From NCBI GenBank assembly GCA_019671005.1, contig CM033728.1, forward strand, positions 27,665,099 to 27,729,098: a stretch of DNA of 64,000 nt. The letters are read 5' to 3'. Each line of letters opens with the position of its first letter. Position 1 is the first letter of the stretch. The notes beneath the pieces are model-generated. The model made no database searches, was not told where the DNA came from, and saw only the letters and a list, made by a program, of their open reading frames with translations. Shown here piece by piece: positions 1 through 12,560 of the stretch. A program made the position numbers and the translations under genes. The DNA is from Hibiscus mutabilis (Eukaryota > Streptophyta > Magnoliopsida > Malvales > Malvaceae).

Positions 1-762
1 TCAAATTCAAGCGTCAATTATCATCAAATCTATAAATACTCTTAAAAAATCATATTTAAACACCATCCCATAACCTTTAAAGTAAACAGCCAAAGATTGA
101 GGCACTACTTCCTAGGCACTCGCAATAATGCCAATGAGGTTGTCCACTTGGCAGAGGTTCTGTGAACATCGTCATCATGGTGTGATTTTTTGTATATATT
201 AGGTTAGATGTTTTATGTTTTTGTATTTCCTATTTATTTATTTTCTTTTCTTTATTTCTTTTCTTTTGTTTTATTCCTCTTTTGTTGTGGTGAAATATTT
301 TGTTGAGTGGATACATAAAGCATTGCCAGGAAGAACGCCAAGGAAGAGGACTGGCAGGGGCGATAAAGAAAAAAATATCAGAGAAGAGATTTTAATTTAG
401 CAGCCCAAGGGTTGATGTGTTCGGCCCAAGAAAGGAGGAAACCTTCTTTGCTACATGTTGAATTTTACCCTAGCCGCCCAAGGTGAAAAGTTGAAATTCA
501 AATTTTAACCTTATCCCTTTATTCTCTTCCCTCGTCTTCTTATCATCTTACCTCTTATCACATCATAATTTATTTCCCCCAAGCACGCTAACCTTTATCA
601 CTATCCCTACTCAGCCGGACACATTAGAAATACCATTTAAAATCACTCAGCAGTTCTACCCCTTCATCTACTTAAACCCTAACTGACTCTTAGCTGGTCC
701 TTTCTATTCTTTATTCACTCTCATAAATCACTGTATTCAGAAAGATCACTCAAGAAATCTTC
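1..762. other. Non-coding, probably retroelement flank
   Basis: I see no credible gene here. The stretch is AT-rich with T-rich and pyrimidine-rich tracts (about 205-290 and 500-760). The only open frame (215-400) is made of poly-pyrimidine translation. Because it directly precedes a retroelement ORF remnant, it is probably that element's LTR or leader, but no LTR end is recognised. Confidence 0.4.
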
Positions 763-1826
763 ATGGCAGCATCTTCAACACCTTTGAAAATCCTTTTCAA
801 TGAAGAAATTTGCAAGAAGTATAAGGAGAATTTCGCATCAAGGACCTTTCGCTATGAAAATGGATTTGAGTTCAAGAACGAACCCAACTTGGGTTACTCC
901 TCATAATTCGTTAAACTGATAAAGACACATAAGTGGGAAAAATTCTACCAACTGCCAGGGGAAGTACATGCTAACTTTGTTCGAGAATTTTATGCTCATC
1001 TTACAACTAAGGATTCACCTTTCTAGATGGTGCGAGGTAGGTGTGTTCGTTTTGATGAAGGGTATATAAATGCTATTTTTCTTTGGATGAAACAGAGGAC
1101 GAACACACCAAGTTTATGGAATCTTTGGATGATGCCAAGAGGAAGATGATATTGAAAGAGCTGTGTGAGGCTGGCACTCAATGGAATGTCTCATCGAAAG
1201 GACATCAAATTGTGAAACGGTTGGTGTTAAAACCTCATCTGCGGGGTTGGAATCACTTCTTGAACGCCAACTTGAGGTCGACTACTCACAATGAAACAGT
1301 TTTGGAGGGAAAATTGGCACTGCTGGACTCTATCATAACTGGCCGCAAGATTAATGTTGGACAGCTTATCACCAAAGAGACTTTTAAATATGTTGGTAAG
1401 AGCAATGAGAGTTTACTTTTTCCTTTTCTAATCTCTACAGTTTGCAAGCAGCACGGTGTGCCACAACTTGACTCAGATAGCATTCAAAATAGTAAGGGGA
1501 CCACCATAACTCCTGCCCTATGGAGACAGTTGACTGCCACAGAGGAAAAGGAGAAAGGCAAGCAAAAAACGGTAGAGTCTATGCCAAAGGCAAAGGTTCC
1601 AAAGGTAGAACCTGTGACTCTGATGCCAACTGGATCAATGGCAATACTTTTCAAGATCTACCAACGCCAGGAAATGATTCTCCAAAAATTTGAGAAAGTC
1701 AAAGAGCAGAACTCCATGTTCTAGCAATATGTGTATGCCTGGGACAATGCCATGAAGAAAACCCTTGAAGGCATATCCACGCAAACACTGCCAGCGTTCC
1801 CTGAGCTCCCTCTATCCACACTCTGA
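763..1826 (+). pseudogene. 'Putative plant transposon protein' ORF (PF20167-like), broken
   Basis: The frame opens at the ATG at 763. It carries the family pattern of a short N-terminal segment, a 'W-x-x-F ... VREFY' block, a 'VRG-x-x-V/C-x-F' block, then 'LRGW...FL...L.STTH..TV' and 'LL.SIITGRKINVGQLI' blocks near 1,240-1,370. The family has no proven biochemical role; such ORFs occur as extra genes in plant Athila/Tat-type gypsy retroelements. The copy is dead. There are in-frame stops near 904 and 1,024, a frame change near 1,080 (frame 1 to frame 3), and a stop at 1,722 after which the same frame stays readable to 1,826. The longest uninterrupted piece is 1,083-1,724. Family assignment is by recognition of the motif order, not by a search. 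Confidence 0.6.
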
Positions 1827-4555
1827 CATAGTCTAATGCCACTGTCCCAGTCTCTCCAATATAAGTTCAATCTGCCAAAACTGATACACCACCTGAATAT
1901 GACGATGAAGGAATTCAAAGCCATGCCAAGACTACTACCACACCTACAGCACCTGCCTCATTTGCTCCACTGATGTCCCGGATGCCTCTAAGCTAGTGAA
2001 GATCGTTTAGGAAGTTCTCCATGACCTTAGATCCTTCACAGCCGCATCAAAACCCAACCTTAAGTGCAAGAAACATATGGCTCCCAGTGGAGGGAGCTTC
2101 ATCAAAAGAAAAACACGTGTATCACGGCCAGAACCCTCCGAAGGGAAGTCCTTATCCTCTTAAACTCCTCGCATTTCATTTTAGTTTCATTCGCATGTTC
2201 ATGCATTTTAAATTCTATCTGTATATATGTGTTGTTTCCATGCATTGAGGAAAAAACACGCCTTAGGTTTGGGGTGTGGGTTGCCTCACATCGATTTTCA
2301 TGACATTCATGTTTATATTTTAGTTTCATTTTTGTTGCCATGTAAGATTTAATACATGCATACCAAACGAAAAAAAATTTGCCTTGGTCAATTTTATACT
2401 TGTTACCAACACTGCTAGGTTAAGAGAAGTTGTGCTACATCATCTGTCTGACGAGGAAAACTAGAATTTAAAGCCGCTATGCCAGTAGGGTAGCATTACC
2501 AAGTAGCTATGGAATTGAGCTAGAGTTTAGGGAACTTTAGTTTCAGTTTATACGTGGTATGTATCTAGTTTGTGAAGCAAACTTAGGTCTGCTTGAATCT
2601 AAGCTCAATAAATATATATATTGCCAGGGTAAAAAGAATGAATAAGGCAACAATGTTTTGCCAAAAGCTAAAGAAACTTTAGAACATTCCAATGCCTTAG
2701 GAAAATAATTAACTTGGGTCTTCGTGGTTTGCTCTCTCTTAGCTCTCAAGCCAGCATAGCTCTAGGGTATGAGTGTAATGGGTTAGCTTAGTGATGTAAT
2801 CTGGACTAACGTGGGTATTCGTGGTGTGCTCTCTCTTATATCTCACGCCAAACACTGCACGACGCAACCCTAATCAAATGCTAGCTTATATATAAAAAAC
2901 ACCCTTGGAAAATAAGTGAAATTATGAGTTTAGATAGTAGAGTTATCTAAGGGAGTCACGTAAACTTAATGCATATTGCCTGCATATTCTATACATTGGA
3001 TGCCCTAGACTAGAATTTAATTGTTGCATTAGGAATTGTTATTCTACCTGGCATTGATACACTGAATATCTGAGGACATACCTAGGATAATAATTTTCTA
3101 GCTGGTAGGTCTTAGGGACCATGACGATTCTTGCCGAGGTACCTTTTTCTTTTTTTCTAGATTTTTAGTTGTATTACTTGGGGACAAGCAATGACCTAGG
3201 TTTGGGGGGTGTTAACTCCTCAAAAGTACTAATTTTTTGTGTTTATTTCACAATGTTTTTGCTTGTCTTTAAGTAGAATTTTATTGTTAAAATCCATGCA
3301 TTTGCATAAGGAGTTGGGAGTTACTTTGTTGCCAGGATGAAGGGTTGTTTTTTATGGTTTTGATGCAGGACACAGGCAGGCAGGCATGGTAGAGAGACGC
3401 TGGAAAAGAACACAGGAATGAAAGCAAGAGAATTGCCGAGTAGCAGTTGGCCTGAATGGACCAGGTAATGCTAGAGCTCGGCTGGCAAAGAATTGATGCA
3501 TGTTGATCGGTCAAGATAGCCATTAGACCCTGTACACATCAGCCCTGGATTCAAATCAGGATGAAAGATATTGCATCTTATCTCTTAACGCGTTCAAAGT
3601 TTAAACTCGAGAAACTTATCATAGGGTTTCCATGCAAGCCTATTTAAAGAAGCTCAAGTCATCACTTGAAAGGATCGAATCAGAGGAGGCTACATCGTGG
3701 TGAATCGAGAGGCGATGTGGTCTGACCAGCTAAGACCAAAAGCTCTAGAGAAACCGAATGGCTGCATTGACGGATCTCCTTCGTGCTTATTCTCTTAATT
3801 TAATTTTATTTGAATGGTGATGTTGAAATACGATAATATTTTATGGATAGACCCCCAACCATGAACTAAGCTTTTACAGTTGGTTGGGGGATGTTTACGA
3901 TGAACGCTTAATTTATGTTTGTTTTTTAATAATTTAGATTGTCTTGCCATTATTTTCTATCTGCTAGCACTTAATTTTCTCAAATCCTTTGCCATACGAC
4001 AGTGGGCATAGTGTGCTTATTGCACCTTAATATCTTAACAAACTTAAGGGGCAACGATCAGTTGTCAGATACTAAGGCAAGAAGCTTCGACAGAAGTTGT
4101 TCAAGTAGATGAACTTACTTCAGAAGTGAGTCTACCCCTTAAGAGTAACGGTTGACACTTAATCAAGTTAATTAATAAAAGTCACTATAAACATATAGGG
4201 CTAAATTATGGTTAACTTAGGGTAATGTCATCGACAGAGGCAATACTACTTTTAATCTGCTCGTCAATAAAACCAAGGCAGGACTTTAATAAAGGCTGGC
4301 ATAAGTAGTGTGAAATCCAGGCATCCATTGCCAACGCTCATCATTCACTTGAACATTTCGTTGCCATATTGTTTTAATTTTTCACTACTTTGCTTTTGCT
4401 ATCTTTCGATCAAAAATCCAATTTATTCCAACACTTCACTTTTTTCCTACAAATAAGTAAACATTAAGCAAATATGTTCTTGGTCAATCCTTGTGGATTC
4501 GATACTCAGCTTATTGTTGTATTACTCGCTGACCGTGTATACTTGCACGCATAAG
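1827..4555 (+). mobile_element. Non-coding tail of the same decayed retroelement
   Basis: There is no gene. At 3,177-3,209 there is an ACTTGGGGACAAGCAA box followed by GGTTTGGGGGG; a close copy lies at 14,238-14,270. Near 4,476-4,555 the text 'CCTTGTGGATTCGATACTC ... CTTGCACGCAT' resembles the common ending of plant Athila/Tat-type LTRs. These marks, plus the ORF remnant upstream, suggest the 3' untranslated part and LTR of one element. Its exact termini were not found. Confidence 0.45.
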
Positions 4556-4557
4556 AC

Positions 4558-5434
4558 TCACATTGCCATTGTTTTCTTCCACTTTGATACTACATATTCA
4601 ATCATTTTCCAAGTGTTAGCAAAGTCGACAGTCCCTTTACATAATAAAGCCCTTAAAGCATTAAAAGTTTCCTTTAAATTGTCTTGCATTTTATCAATAG
4701 TAGAAGAATTATCCAATATGATGGAAAAAATCTTATAGTCAATACCCCATTCCTGAAGCAAATGTAGCACAACACTATACATGGTATGTCCAGTGTGCGG
4801 TGTACCAATGTGACAAAAGTTCAAAGCTCTACTATTTAACTTCCAATTGGCATCTACATAATGAACAGCCAAACTCAAATTAACAAGAAGTCCACATGTC
4901 ACATGTTAAAGAAATACAACCAGGTACATTATAAAGAATTTTGTTTATGTCATTTTTTAAATTTCTATACAATTTCAAACAATCAGCTTTTGCGGTGTTT
5001 CTACATATACTTTTAACTCGACTATTCAAGTATGCATGAATTTTCTTGTTACCTTTATGTTCAACCCAAGAAAAAAAATATCCATGCTTTGTAATTGCCT
5101 TAGCTATCAACTCTCTATAGACCTTCTGGTCATAAACATGATTTTCTAGTTCTTCTCCATATGCTCCCAAACTATCCTTATATGCAATATAGTGTTTACA
5201 ATTTTCAATATGCTTTTGCATACTAGAGGTTCCATAATGTGAGTTACATATGAACAAAGCAATTTTGCAATACTTACAAAGTGCCCTCTCTTTTCTATCC
5301 TTAGTTTGTGTCGAGTCAATACAGGAAAAATGTTTCCAAACCTTACTTCGTCTCTTTGAATCAGATTGTGATTTCGACACAAAAACGTTGCTAGTATCAA
5401 CTTGATCCTCACATGCATTAGCATTTGATTCCAT
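4558..5434 (-). pseudogene. hAT-family transposase fragment with BED zinc finger
   Basis: Reading from the ATG at 5,434, the protein has a lysine/arginine-rich start, then a BED-type zinc finger: 'KVWKHF' leads into a C-x2-C pair, with H-x4-C about 20 residues later. A helical region follows, ending in 'SLTCDMWTS', the hallmark before the first catalytic part of plant RICESLEEPER/ZBED-like hAT transposases. The first frame ends in a stop at 4,880-4,882. A second frame (from about 4,902 down to 4,558) carries the next conserved piece, 'HYVDANWKL' and 'HTG', so a small deletion or frameshift splits the gene. Everything C-terminal, including the remaining catalytic residues and the hAT dimerisation domain, is missing at the junction near 4,556. 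No terminal inverted repeats were identified. Confidence 0.75.
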
Positions 5435-5486
5435 GACTGTCAAAACAAAGAACATAAGCCGAATGATAAATAGATCTAATTAGGAG

Positions 5487-7635
5487 TGTAACAACGGCCC
5501 CGCCCTGGTGCTGGGAGCTTGACGCGTTCTTACGAAAAATTGGTTTGGAACGGAATGGAGTCGCCACCAATATTTTTTAATTAGGGTGAGATTGGATCAC
5601 CCGAAAACCCGGATATTTTAATAAAACTTGTTTTTGCATCATTTTATTAAAACAACGAGTTTTAGTCTGTGAAACCAGAAAAATAGGTTCGGGAGTTAGT
5701 TACGTGCGGGGAAGGGTGAGCACCCCCACAGCGCCCAAAATTGGTACCTGGTCGATTATTTATTGTCTAGACGAGGGAAATTAAGAATTCGAATTTAATT
5801 TAAAATTTGAGATCCCATTAAAATATTTAAAAAAGTATATTTTTGTATGAAAGAAATTTACACCCCTACACCTGGGGCATAATTTCCTGTTAGATTCCCG
5901 AATAAAGGAATCTAATTTGAAAATTATAGTTTAAAAAATAAAAAAGATGTTTTTTCGGTAGAGATTAACAGGAAGGGGCACCTCTTACGTTCGAGATACG
6001 CTTTTCACAATAACCGCTAAAAACCATTTTTGAAATTTAAAATACATATAGGATGTATACAGGTATATTTTAGATCGTAAACATTGTGCACATAATAATA
6101 TTAATGATGACATATATGTATTAATAATTATACAGCAATAGTAATACTTAATATGATAGTAGCAAAAATAAATGATAAATAATAATATGATAATAGAAAT
6201 TTAATATAATATTATGTAAATAATAATAATATACCATAAAATAATAATATATACATATATATAAATATAAAATACATTGTATGTACTAAGAAAATAATAT
6301 ATATATATATGCATATATAACAATAATAATATATAAATATACTATTAAAAATAATAATATAATAGTAATATATAAAATAATATATATAATATATATAATA
6401 TAGAAATAAAAATATATAAAATAATATATAGATAATATATAATAATATATAATAATGTATAAATAATATGGTAATAAAATAAAAGGAAATTAAAAAACAA
6501 TGACTGAAACATAAAGAATGAAGACTAAAAAACGGTAAAAGGGACGAAAATGAAAATTAAAGTGCAAAATTGTGAGGATACGAAAACTTGAGGATTGCAG
6601 GTGTAATTCCCCCATCTACTGGAAAAGACGCGCATCCTGGCCTCAGGTCGAGACGGTTATGCGGGTTGGAGAGCCAAAACAACGCCATTTTGGGCTTGAA
6701 CAGTGACGCCTAAAACGACGTCGTTTCACGAAGGATATAAGTATCCTATTTTTCCCAAAAAAATCATTTGATCTCTTGGATTTTTACATAAAACAGAGAG
6801 AATTCTCTCAAGTAGTTTGTCGGGGGGGCTGGTCGGCCTTTGCGCGCCGTCGTGGGCCGCTGGTCATCGGCGGTGGTTGCCGCCCCTCCGACAGTCAAAA
6901 AGGTGAAAGGTTGCACCTTTTCGGATCCTTTCATTTCCCTGAGTGCGAATCAACATCGGTTTTCGAAGATAACCGGTCTATGGAGGTAAACTGACTCAAA
7001 AACCTTTTAGTTTTTTCCTTTTTATTTCCGATTTGCTCTCGTTTTGTATCGATTTTGATTTTATGTTTGAATGATGAAGTAAAAGTAGATTAAAATCTTT
7101 TTTTATTTCAAAATCTCTTTTTTATTTTTTCAAAATCGAAAGTCATATTTTCTTTTATTCCATTCGAAATCCTCCCCTAAAAATCCCCGATTATATATCA
7201 TTTTAGGGTATTATAACTCGATTTTTACATATATCAAACCTAATGTTTATCTCATCTTTTTTCTTTTTTTTAGGGTGGTGGAGCATGCGTGGCGTCGGAC
7301 TTGGTCGATGGGAGGGCCAATGGCTGACACGTGGTGGTTACGTGGCAAGGGGATAATGGGCGGTGGCGACTCGGCGGTGGTGGAAGCTGCAGTGTAGGAG
7401 GCGGTGGTGGCTTGGATAAGTGTATTAGGGTTATGGTTAGCTTTTAGGTTTGGTTATTAGGTTGGGTCATGTTGGGTTGGATATGGGTTAGTTATTGGGT
7501 CGGGTGTAATGGGTTTGTTGGGTTTAATTAGGTATTTTGTAATGGGTCTGATGGGTTATTGTATTTGGGTCTAGGTATATAATTGTAGTGGGTTTGTATG
7601 TTGGGTAAAGGGCCTGGGCAAAATGGGCTTTTACA
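5487..7635. mobile_element. Candidate LTR, TGTAAC...TTACA
   Basis: The stretch starts TGTAACAACGG and ends GGGCTTTTACA, the terminal signature shared by other LTRs in this window, and is about 2.15 kb long without genes. Internally it has an AT-rich tract, a GC-richer segment (6,600-6,990) and a run of GGGTT/GGGTC words at 7,400-7,620. No tRNA-like primer site follows and no target duplication is visible (flanks GGAG and GCTG), so it may be truncated or wrongly delimited. The open frame 6,776-6,994 has no recognisable domain. Confidence 0.4.
6090..6480. repeat. AT-rich low-complexity tract
   Basis: Nearly 400 bases consist almost only of A and T, in irregular TAATAATA and ATATAT words. This is a simple-sequence region inside the candidate LTR. 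It may be hard to assemble and could be a matrix-attachment-like or fragile segment, but no function is shown. Confidence 0.8.
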
Positions 7636-7946
7636 GCTGCCCCTCTTTGCTCATTGTTGTGCAACGCAATAGAGCAAAGACAAAGAGATTGCCATTTTTG
7701 TCCGATCAGGTCAGCATTTGTTTCTCTGGCCACCGCTTCTTCTTCAGTTTCGCTTGATCTTCTTTGCCGTTCTTTGTAAGCAAAATCTTCAAAATATAGG
7801 ATTCGTTAGGGAAGACAAAAACTAGAGGTGATCCGCTGGAGGAGGCAAAATGAGCTTGGCTTGCTACGACACTGACGACAACGCAATGCCTAGAGAAAAT
7901 TTGACCTAACTGCAACAGTAACGGAGAGGTAAGGTCTGCAAAACTT

Positions 7947-9000
7947 GATCCAGCTGCAACTCTGATGAAGACACAGGATCGAACGATGAAGATTTGGTCT
8001 GACTACGATATCGCCGAGGAGGCAAGACCAGAAGTTAGAAAACTTTGATCCAAAGCTTCATAGATCTCTTTTGCATTTTTCCCAAATGCACAGGGATTAA
8101 CGAATTTGAGTTGCCTTTACCGGTAGCCATTTGCTCTAGGCTAGTTGTACCATTCCCATACGTACAATCAGTTTATACCAATCATAACATTGGATTTTTC
8201 AAAGGATTTATTTTCCTTTGACCATTCGTGAAAATGGATTTTGATGGACATTTAAATTATCCATTATCTTAAACTTCATAGTGTTTAAGCATGTTGTGCC
8301 AACACTTTTGTTGGACTTGTCAAAATAGTTTCGATCTATCTACAACACTAACAAGGAGACAGAATCGAGAGATGAAAGTTTTGATGTTTGATCCAGCTAC
8401 AACTCTGATGAAGACACGGGATTGAACGATGAAGGTTTGGCCCAGCTACAATATCCCCGAGGAGGTAGGACCGAAAGTCAACAAGCTTTGATCCAGAGCT
8501 TCATAGATCTCATTTGCATTTTTCCCAAATGTACAGGGATCGACAGATTTGAGTTGATTTTACCGATAGTCATTTGCTCTAGGCTAGTTGTACCATTCTC
8601 CTGGGTACAATCAGTTTATACCAATCATAACATTGGATTTTCCGAAGGATTTATTTTCCTTCGACCATTCGTGAAAATGGGCATTGTACCGTGTTTAAGC
8701 ACATTGTACCAACATTTCTGTTGGACTTGTCAAAATAGCTTTGATCCATCAGCAACACTAACGAGGAGACAGGATTGAGAGATGAAGTTTTGATGTTTGA
8801 TCCAGCTACAACTTTGACGAAGAGGCAGGATCTGAAGAATAGTATAGTTCGACCAAGCTGCAACACCTGACGAAGAGGCAAGGTCTGGAGTCAATAAGTT
8901 TGATCCAGCTACAACGACGACGAAGAAGCAGGGTCAGAAGTCAGTAAATATGGTTCAGGTACAACACCGATGAAGAGGCAAGACCTGAAGAAGAAAGTTT
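7947..9000 (+). repeat. Tandem repeat, ~440-bp unit
   Basis: A unit beginning GATCCAGCTGCAACTCTGAT starts at 7,947, recurs at 8,390 and again at 8,799. A shorter piece begins at 8,902. The first period is 443 bp and the second 409 bp; the later units are truncated. The units share a 'GATGAAGACAC' block, a 'TTGCATTTTTCCCAAATG' block and a 'TGCTCTAGGCTAGTTGTACC' block. The open frame 8,422-8,778 is a product of the repeat. The 7,636-7,946 segment holds no gene and begins with a CTGCCCCTCTTTGC motif. The repeat may be leader sequence of the element whose LTR lies at 5,487-7,635. Confidence 0.8.
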
Positions 9001-9249
9001 GTGCAATACCGCAAAATTTACTAAGTTGATTAAGGGTCATTTAGCACTAAGATAATAGCTTAAAAGCTAACTTAATGACTAAAATGACAAAAATGTGAAA
9101 GTTAGGATTTCTTTAATTATGGGTTTTGGAAAGGAAATTTCTAAGGTTTAAAGGTCTCATGTGATAGATAATGATTTGAATAAGGTATTCTTAAAGTTTG
9201 GTTGAATTCCAAGGAAAATTGGAATGGGAATTGAAGTTTAAAAATGTAG

Positions 9250-10400
9250 TAACCAAAATGTAAATTTTGAAAATTTTATGGCTAAAGTATAAACTTTGGA
9301 AAAGTTTGGGGACTAAAGTTGTAATTTCCTAATAGTTAAGGGTTTTATTTCACAAATAAATAGATCACCTAAGGGTGTGAATCAAATGTGGAATTATTGG
9401 TTATGATACTTTGATTATTGAGAAAATTGCAGTTAAAGTTTAAGTGGAATTCGGATACCCGAATCGAATTGGAAAATTTTGAAATTTTGCCATATGATAG
9501 AGAAATGTTATAAAAGTCATTTCCAAGTGTTGGAAATATTTCTAGTTCGATTCAAGATGAATCCTATAGTTTATTTCTGAGTAAAGGATTATTTTTAATT
9601 CGGATACCCGAACCGAACTGGAAAATTTTGAAATTTTGCCATATGATAGAGAAATGTTATAAAAATCATTTCCATGTGTTGGAAATATTTTTAGTTCGAT
9701 TCAAGATGAATCCTATAGTTTATTTTTGAGTAAAGGATTATTTATCGGTATATTGGATCGAATGGAAATTTTGGAGACTGATCCAAAAGCTATGGAAAAG
9801 TCATAAAATGTTATTTTATGAATATTTTATTATGGTTGGTTGAATTCTAGCTAGATTTAGTTAGATTTTAATGGAATGGCAATTTGGAAACAAACTAGTA
9901 AATAAAGACAAGTTGGAGGGCAAATTGGTCATTTAGCCCCAATGGCAATTTTGAAATATTTAAAAAGTTATAAGGGCAATTTTGGAAAGAGAAAATGGAA
10001 TATTAAATCTTAACCCTTGATTGATGATAAAATCATTCTCAACCATTGGATAAAAAGGGAAAAATTGTAATTTCACTATTAAATGAATTTAATGTTCATT
10101 TAATAGATATATGTGTAAAATAATGGTGAAAAGATGAAGATTTTGTTCATCTTTTCCAGCAACAAACGTGAGGGCTAGGGAAAGAAAAAGAGATTTTTCC
10201 AAGCTCGATTCAAGCTATGAAACTCAGTTTTCAGGTAATCTCTTCAACTACAAAGTTGTTCTACTCTTCAAGCTCTATCTTTTGATATCAATAATTCATG
10301 GAATCCATGCTTGATTTATGAGAATTTACATGAGAAAGAAATTAGGGTTTATGGATCAAATTGAGGCTTTTGAGATTTTATGATTCCAAGATTGAATTTA
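9250..10400 (+). mobile_element. LTR fragment related to the solo LTR at 42,138
   Basis: Read on the plus strand, this stretch matches the reverse complement of about 44,500-45,650. Shared marks include 'ATATGTGTAAAATAATGGTG', 'TTTGTTCATCTTTTCCAGC' (with changes), 'CGTGAGGGCTAGGGAAAGA' and 'TTCAGGTAATCTCTT'. It is therefore the first part of an LTR of the same family in plus orientation, joined at about 10,400 to an unrelated element. The flanking 9,001-9,249 shows no gene. Confidence 0.7.
9449..9746 (+). repeat. 149-bp tandem duplication inside LTR fragment
   Basis: The block starting ATTCGGATACCCGAA at 9,449 is repeated at 9,598 with about nine in ten bases preserved, including 'TTTTGCCATATGATAGAGAA'. 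It is a local duplication with a 149-bp period. Confidence 0.85.
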
Positions 10401-11206
10401 GGTTAAAAATGTCTCACAACCCCCTATATCCCTCTCAAAATAATAATCAGGTAAATCACGATAGAGGGGAACGATCCAAACATTCTCATTACCAAAGGTT
10501 GGGTTCCCTCAAGATCTCGAAGCCTCGAGCAGAACTCTCGACATTACTGGCTTGCATCATGTTTGATTAACCAAAACAATTCCACAGTACCACAACTCCT
10601 GAGATGGTAGCTCTCTTTCAAACTTGTAGAACGTCTAACTTGGCCACACTTTAACGATCTAGTGGATCCCAAATCCACTATCTCTGAGAAATGCCTTCGT
10701 AAAGGGTGACGACACCTCTCAACTATCGACGAACTTCCTTTTAAGCAAACGAAAGATTTCACCACCCAACTTGCATCCACTAACCGATTTAAGAACAAAT
10801 CATCTGTACTCATGTCACAACCGTTGTTCACGCATATAACTATGAAGATTCCTTGCCACAAACTCCTATAACGCATCTGAAGGCTCCAAAACTGTTATAC
10901 TATGCAATAAGAACGCCATTTAGATAGCAGAAGAAGAATACATCCTCGACTCTGACATTATTTAACTAACTTATATCTCAACAATCTAGGGCAACATTGA
11001 CCCCCGAAATCACTTTCATGAGTGGCTTAACGCTTATCTCAGCCCTCGCGGCTACAAACATAACCATTTTAACGTCACAACATTTGTCGCACCGTCAAAG
11101 TTCCAGTCTTAAGGAGTATGAACTTAATTTAAGGGTTTGTATTCACTACACACCTTACTAAAACACCTATACCACATTGGGGTTTCCTAGAACCGACTAA
11201 ACCTAA
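10401..11206 (-). mobile_element. Leader/5' internal region of element D1
   Basis: On the minus strand this matches the plus strand just after the primer site of element D3 (about 25,960-26,270). Both carry similar text around 'AGTTAGACGTTCTA' and 'GGATCCACT'. It lies directly inside the minus-oriented LTR at 11,224-13,949, so it is the 5' untranslated internal part of that element. The rest of the element was lost at the junction near 10,400. The minus frame 10,544-10,876 is open but has no recognisable domain. Confidence 0.65.
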
Positions 11207-11218
11207 GCTCTGATACCA
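11207..11218 (-). other. Primer binding site, tRNA-iMet type (element D1)
   Basis: The minus strand reads TGGTATCAGAGC, the usual primer site complementary to the 3' end of initiator methionine tRNA in plant gypsy elements. It sits five bases inside the LTR end at 11,224, which fixes the element's orientation as minus. Confidence 0.85.
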
Positions 11219-11838
11219 CAAAATGTAACACCTTCGACCCAGATGTCACATTTGGGCCTAAAGCCCAAACCCAAAATCATAAAATTCTTAACTTGGTTTA
11301 GCCCAAATAAAATATTTTCCAAAAACATTTAAAGCCCACGACTCAAAATAATTATATAAACGATTAAAACGTTACAAATGAACTCTAATTAAATAAAACA
11401 TTTAAACAATTGCCTTGATTAATACAAATTCAAAATAAGAATTACAGACTCGTACACGTAAGGTTCTATGAATACACATCCCACTAAATACAAGTATCAT
11501 ACTCTGACAACGCCGCTTGCTGGAATCCCAAACAGACAGTGCTCCTCGATCCCGCGATCAACCTACGCACGGAAACAACAATTTCGAGCGCTGAGCTTAC
11601 AAAGCTCAGTGGTACACATCTACTCTACTATACTTCATGCTAATCATAAACATAAGCATGCAAGCTAGTACGAGCAATAAGAAGAGATAAATAAACGTGT
11701 GGCGCTACCACTGGCCGCCTAAACACATGCTAACATCATAACAATAATCAATCATGGCACACAAGGCCCAACCAAGCCCAAGATCTCAACAGATCACCAA
11801 GGCAAAAACAACATCAATAATAACAACAGAACACTAAA

Positions 11839-12080
11839 GTGAGGCTGGGTCACAAAGCATATGTACATACACTCCGAGTGAGGCCGGGTCACGTAGCATC
11901 AGGTCATACACCTTGGGTGAGGCCAGGTCACAAAGCATCAGATCATACACCCTTGCTCAGAATCAACCCTCGAGCATCTACTCTTTGGGTGAGGCCAGGT
12001 CATATAGGATCGGAACATACACTTATACTTAGAATCCCTTCTCGAGTATCTTTGAATGAGGCCCGGGTCACAGAGCATCG
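11839..12080. repeat. ~40-bp repeats 'GTGAGGCC.GGTCACA.AGCAT'
   Basis: Five imperfect copies of a block GTGAGGCYGGGTCACAAAGC follow one another at about 40-60 bp spacing. Equivalent blocks lie at 19,495-19,660 in the solo LTR D2 and, on the other strand, at 24,860-25,030 in LTR D3, so the array belongs to this LTR family. The plus frame across it is a repeat artefact. Confidence 0.75.
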
Positions 12081-12359
12081 GTAACCTCCATTCGGTATCT
12101 CAACCATGGTGTTGTAAAACTCTTTCATTGGGTATCCAAATCCCGTCAATCAAAAAGATTCAATCCATCAAATTCCTACCCGACATACAAGCAACGCGAT
12201 CCCAACAATCCCCTATTGCTGCTAATCGTCAACATATTATTTATTATACATTATCGAGTTGTTAATATATTATGGAGAAGTGCATATTTAATCTCATTTA
12301 TCAAGGCATAGTTTAATTATTAATATTCTGTATTTACCCTTATCTTATATTGCATCTCA

Positions 12360-12560
12360 AACTATCCAGTTTATCGATATCGATACTCGAATATAAGTAT
12401 CGATACGGTACCCCTAGTTAACGGTACTCACACGCGTACCGTTATTAAATAGTTCACTAGAATTTCTTGATTTCCATAAGTACCGGTACGGTCCCACCCG
12501 TATCTATATGACCCTAATCGCTTATCGGTACCACCAAAGCTTGTACCATTACCCAACTCA
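12360..12560. repeat. Cluster of TATCGATAC-like palindromes
   Basis: Within 200 bases there are roughly eight near-palindromic words such as ATCGATACTCG, TATCGATACGG, ACCGGTACGG and TATCGGTACC. Comparable clusters appear in other LTRs of this window (19,930-20,260; 47,730-48,000; 53,030-53,330; 57,560-57,835; 62,420-62,720). Confidence 0.7.

Noticed and set aside
215..400. Phe-rich small ORF resembling a membrane peptide
   Set aside because: T-rich composition artefact without recognisable homologues or gene context.
6776..6994. 72-codon frame in a GC-richer patch
   Set aside because: Lies inside a candidate LTR, has no domain and no support for expression.
8422..8778. 118-codon frame
   Set aside because: Falls within the ~440-bp tandem repeat and is not preserved in the sister unit.
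11839..12265. Plus-strand frames with repeated RPGH-type peptides
   Set aside because: Translation of the ~40-bp LTR repeats; the same block is in non-coding positions in other LTRs.
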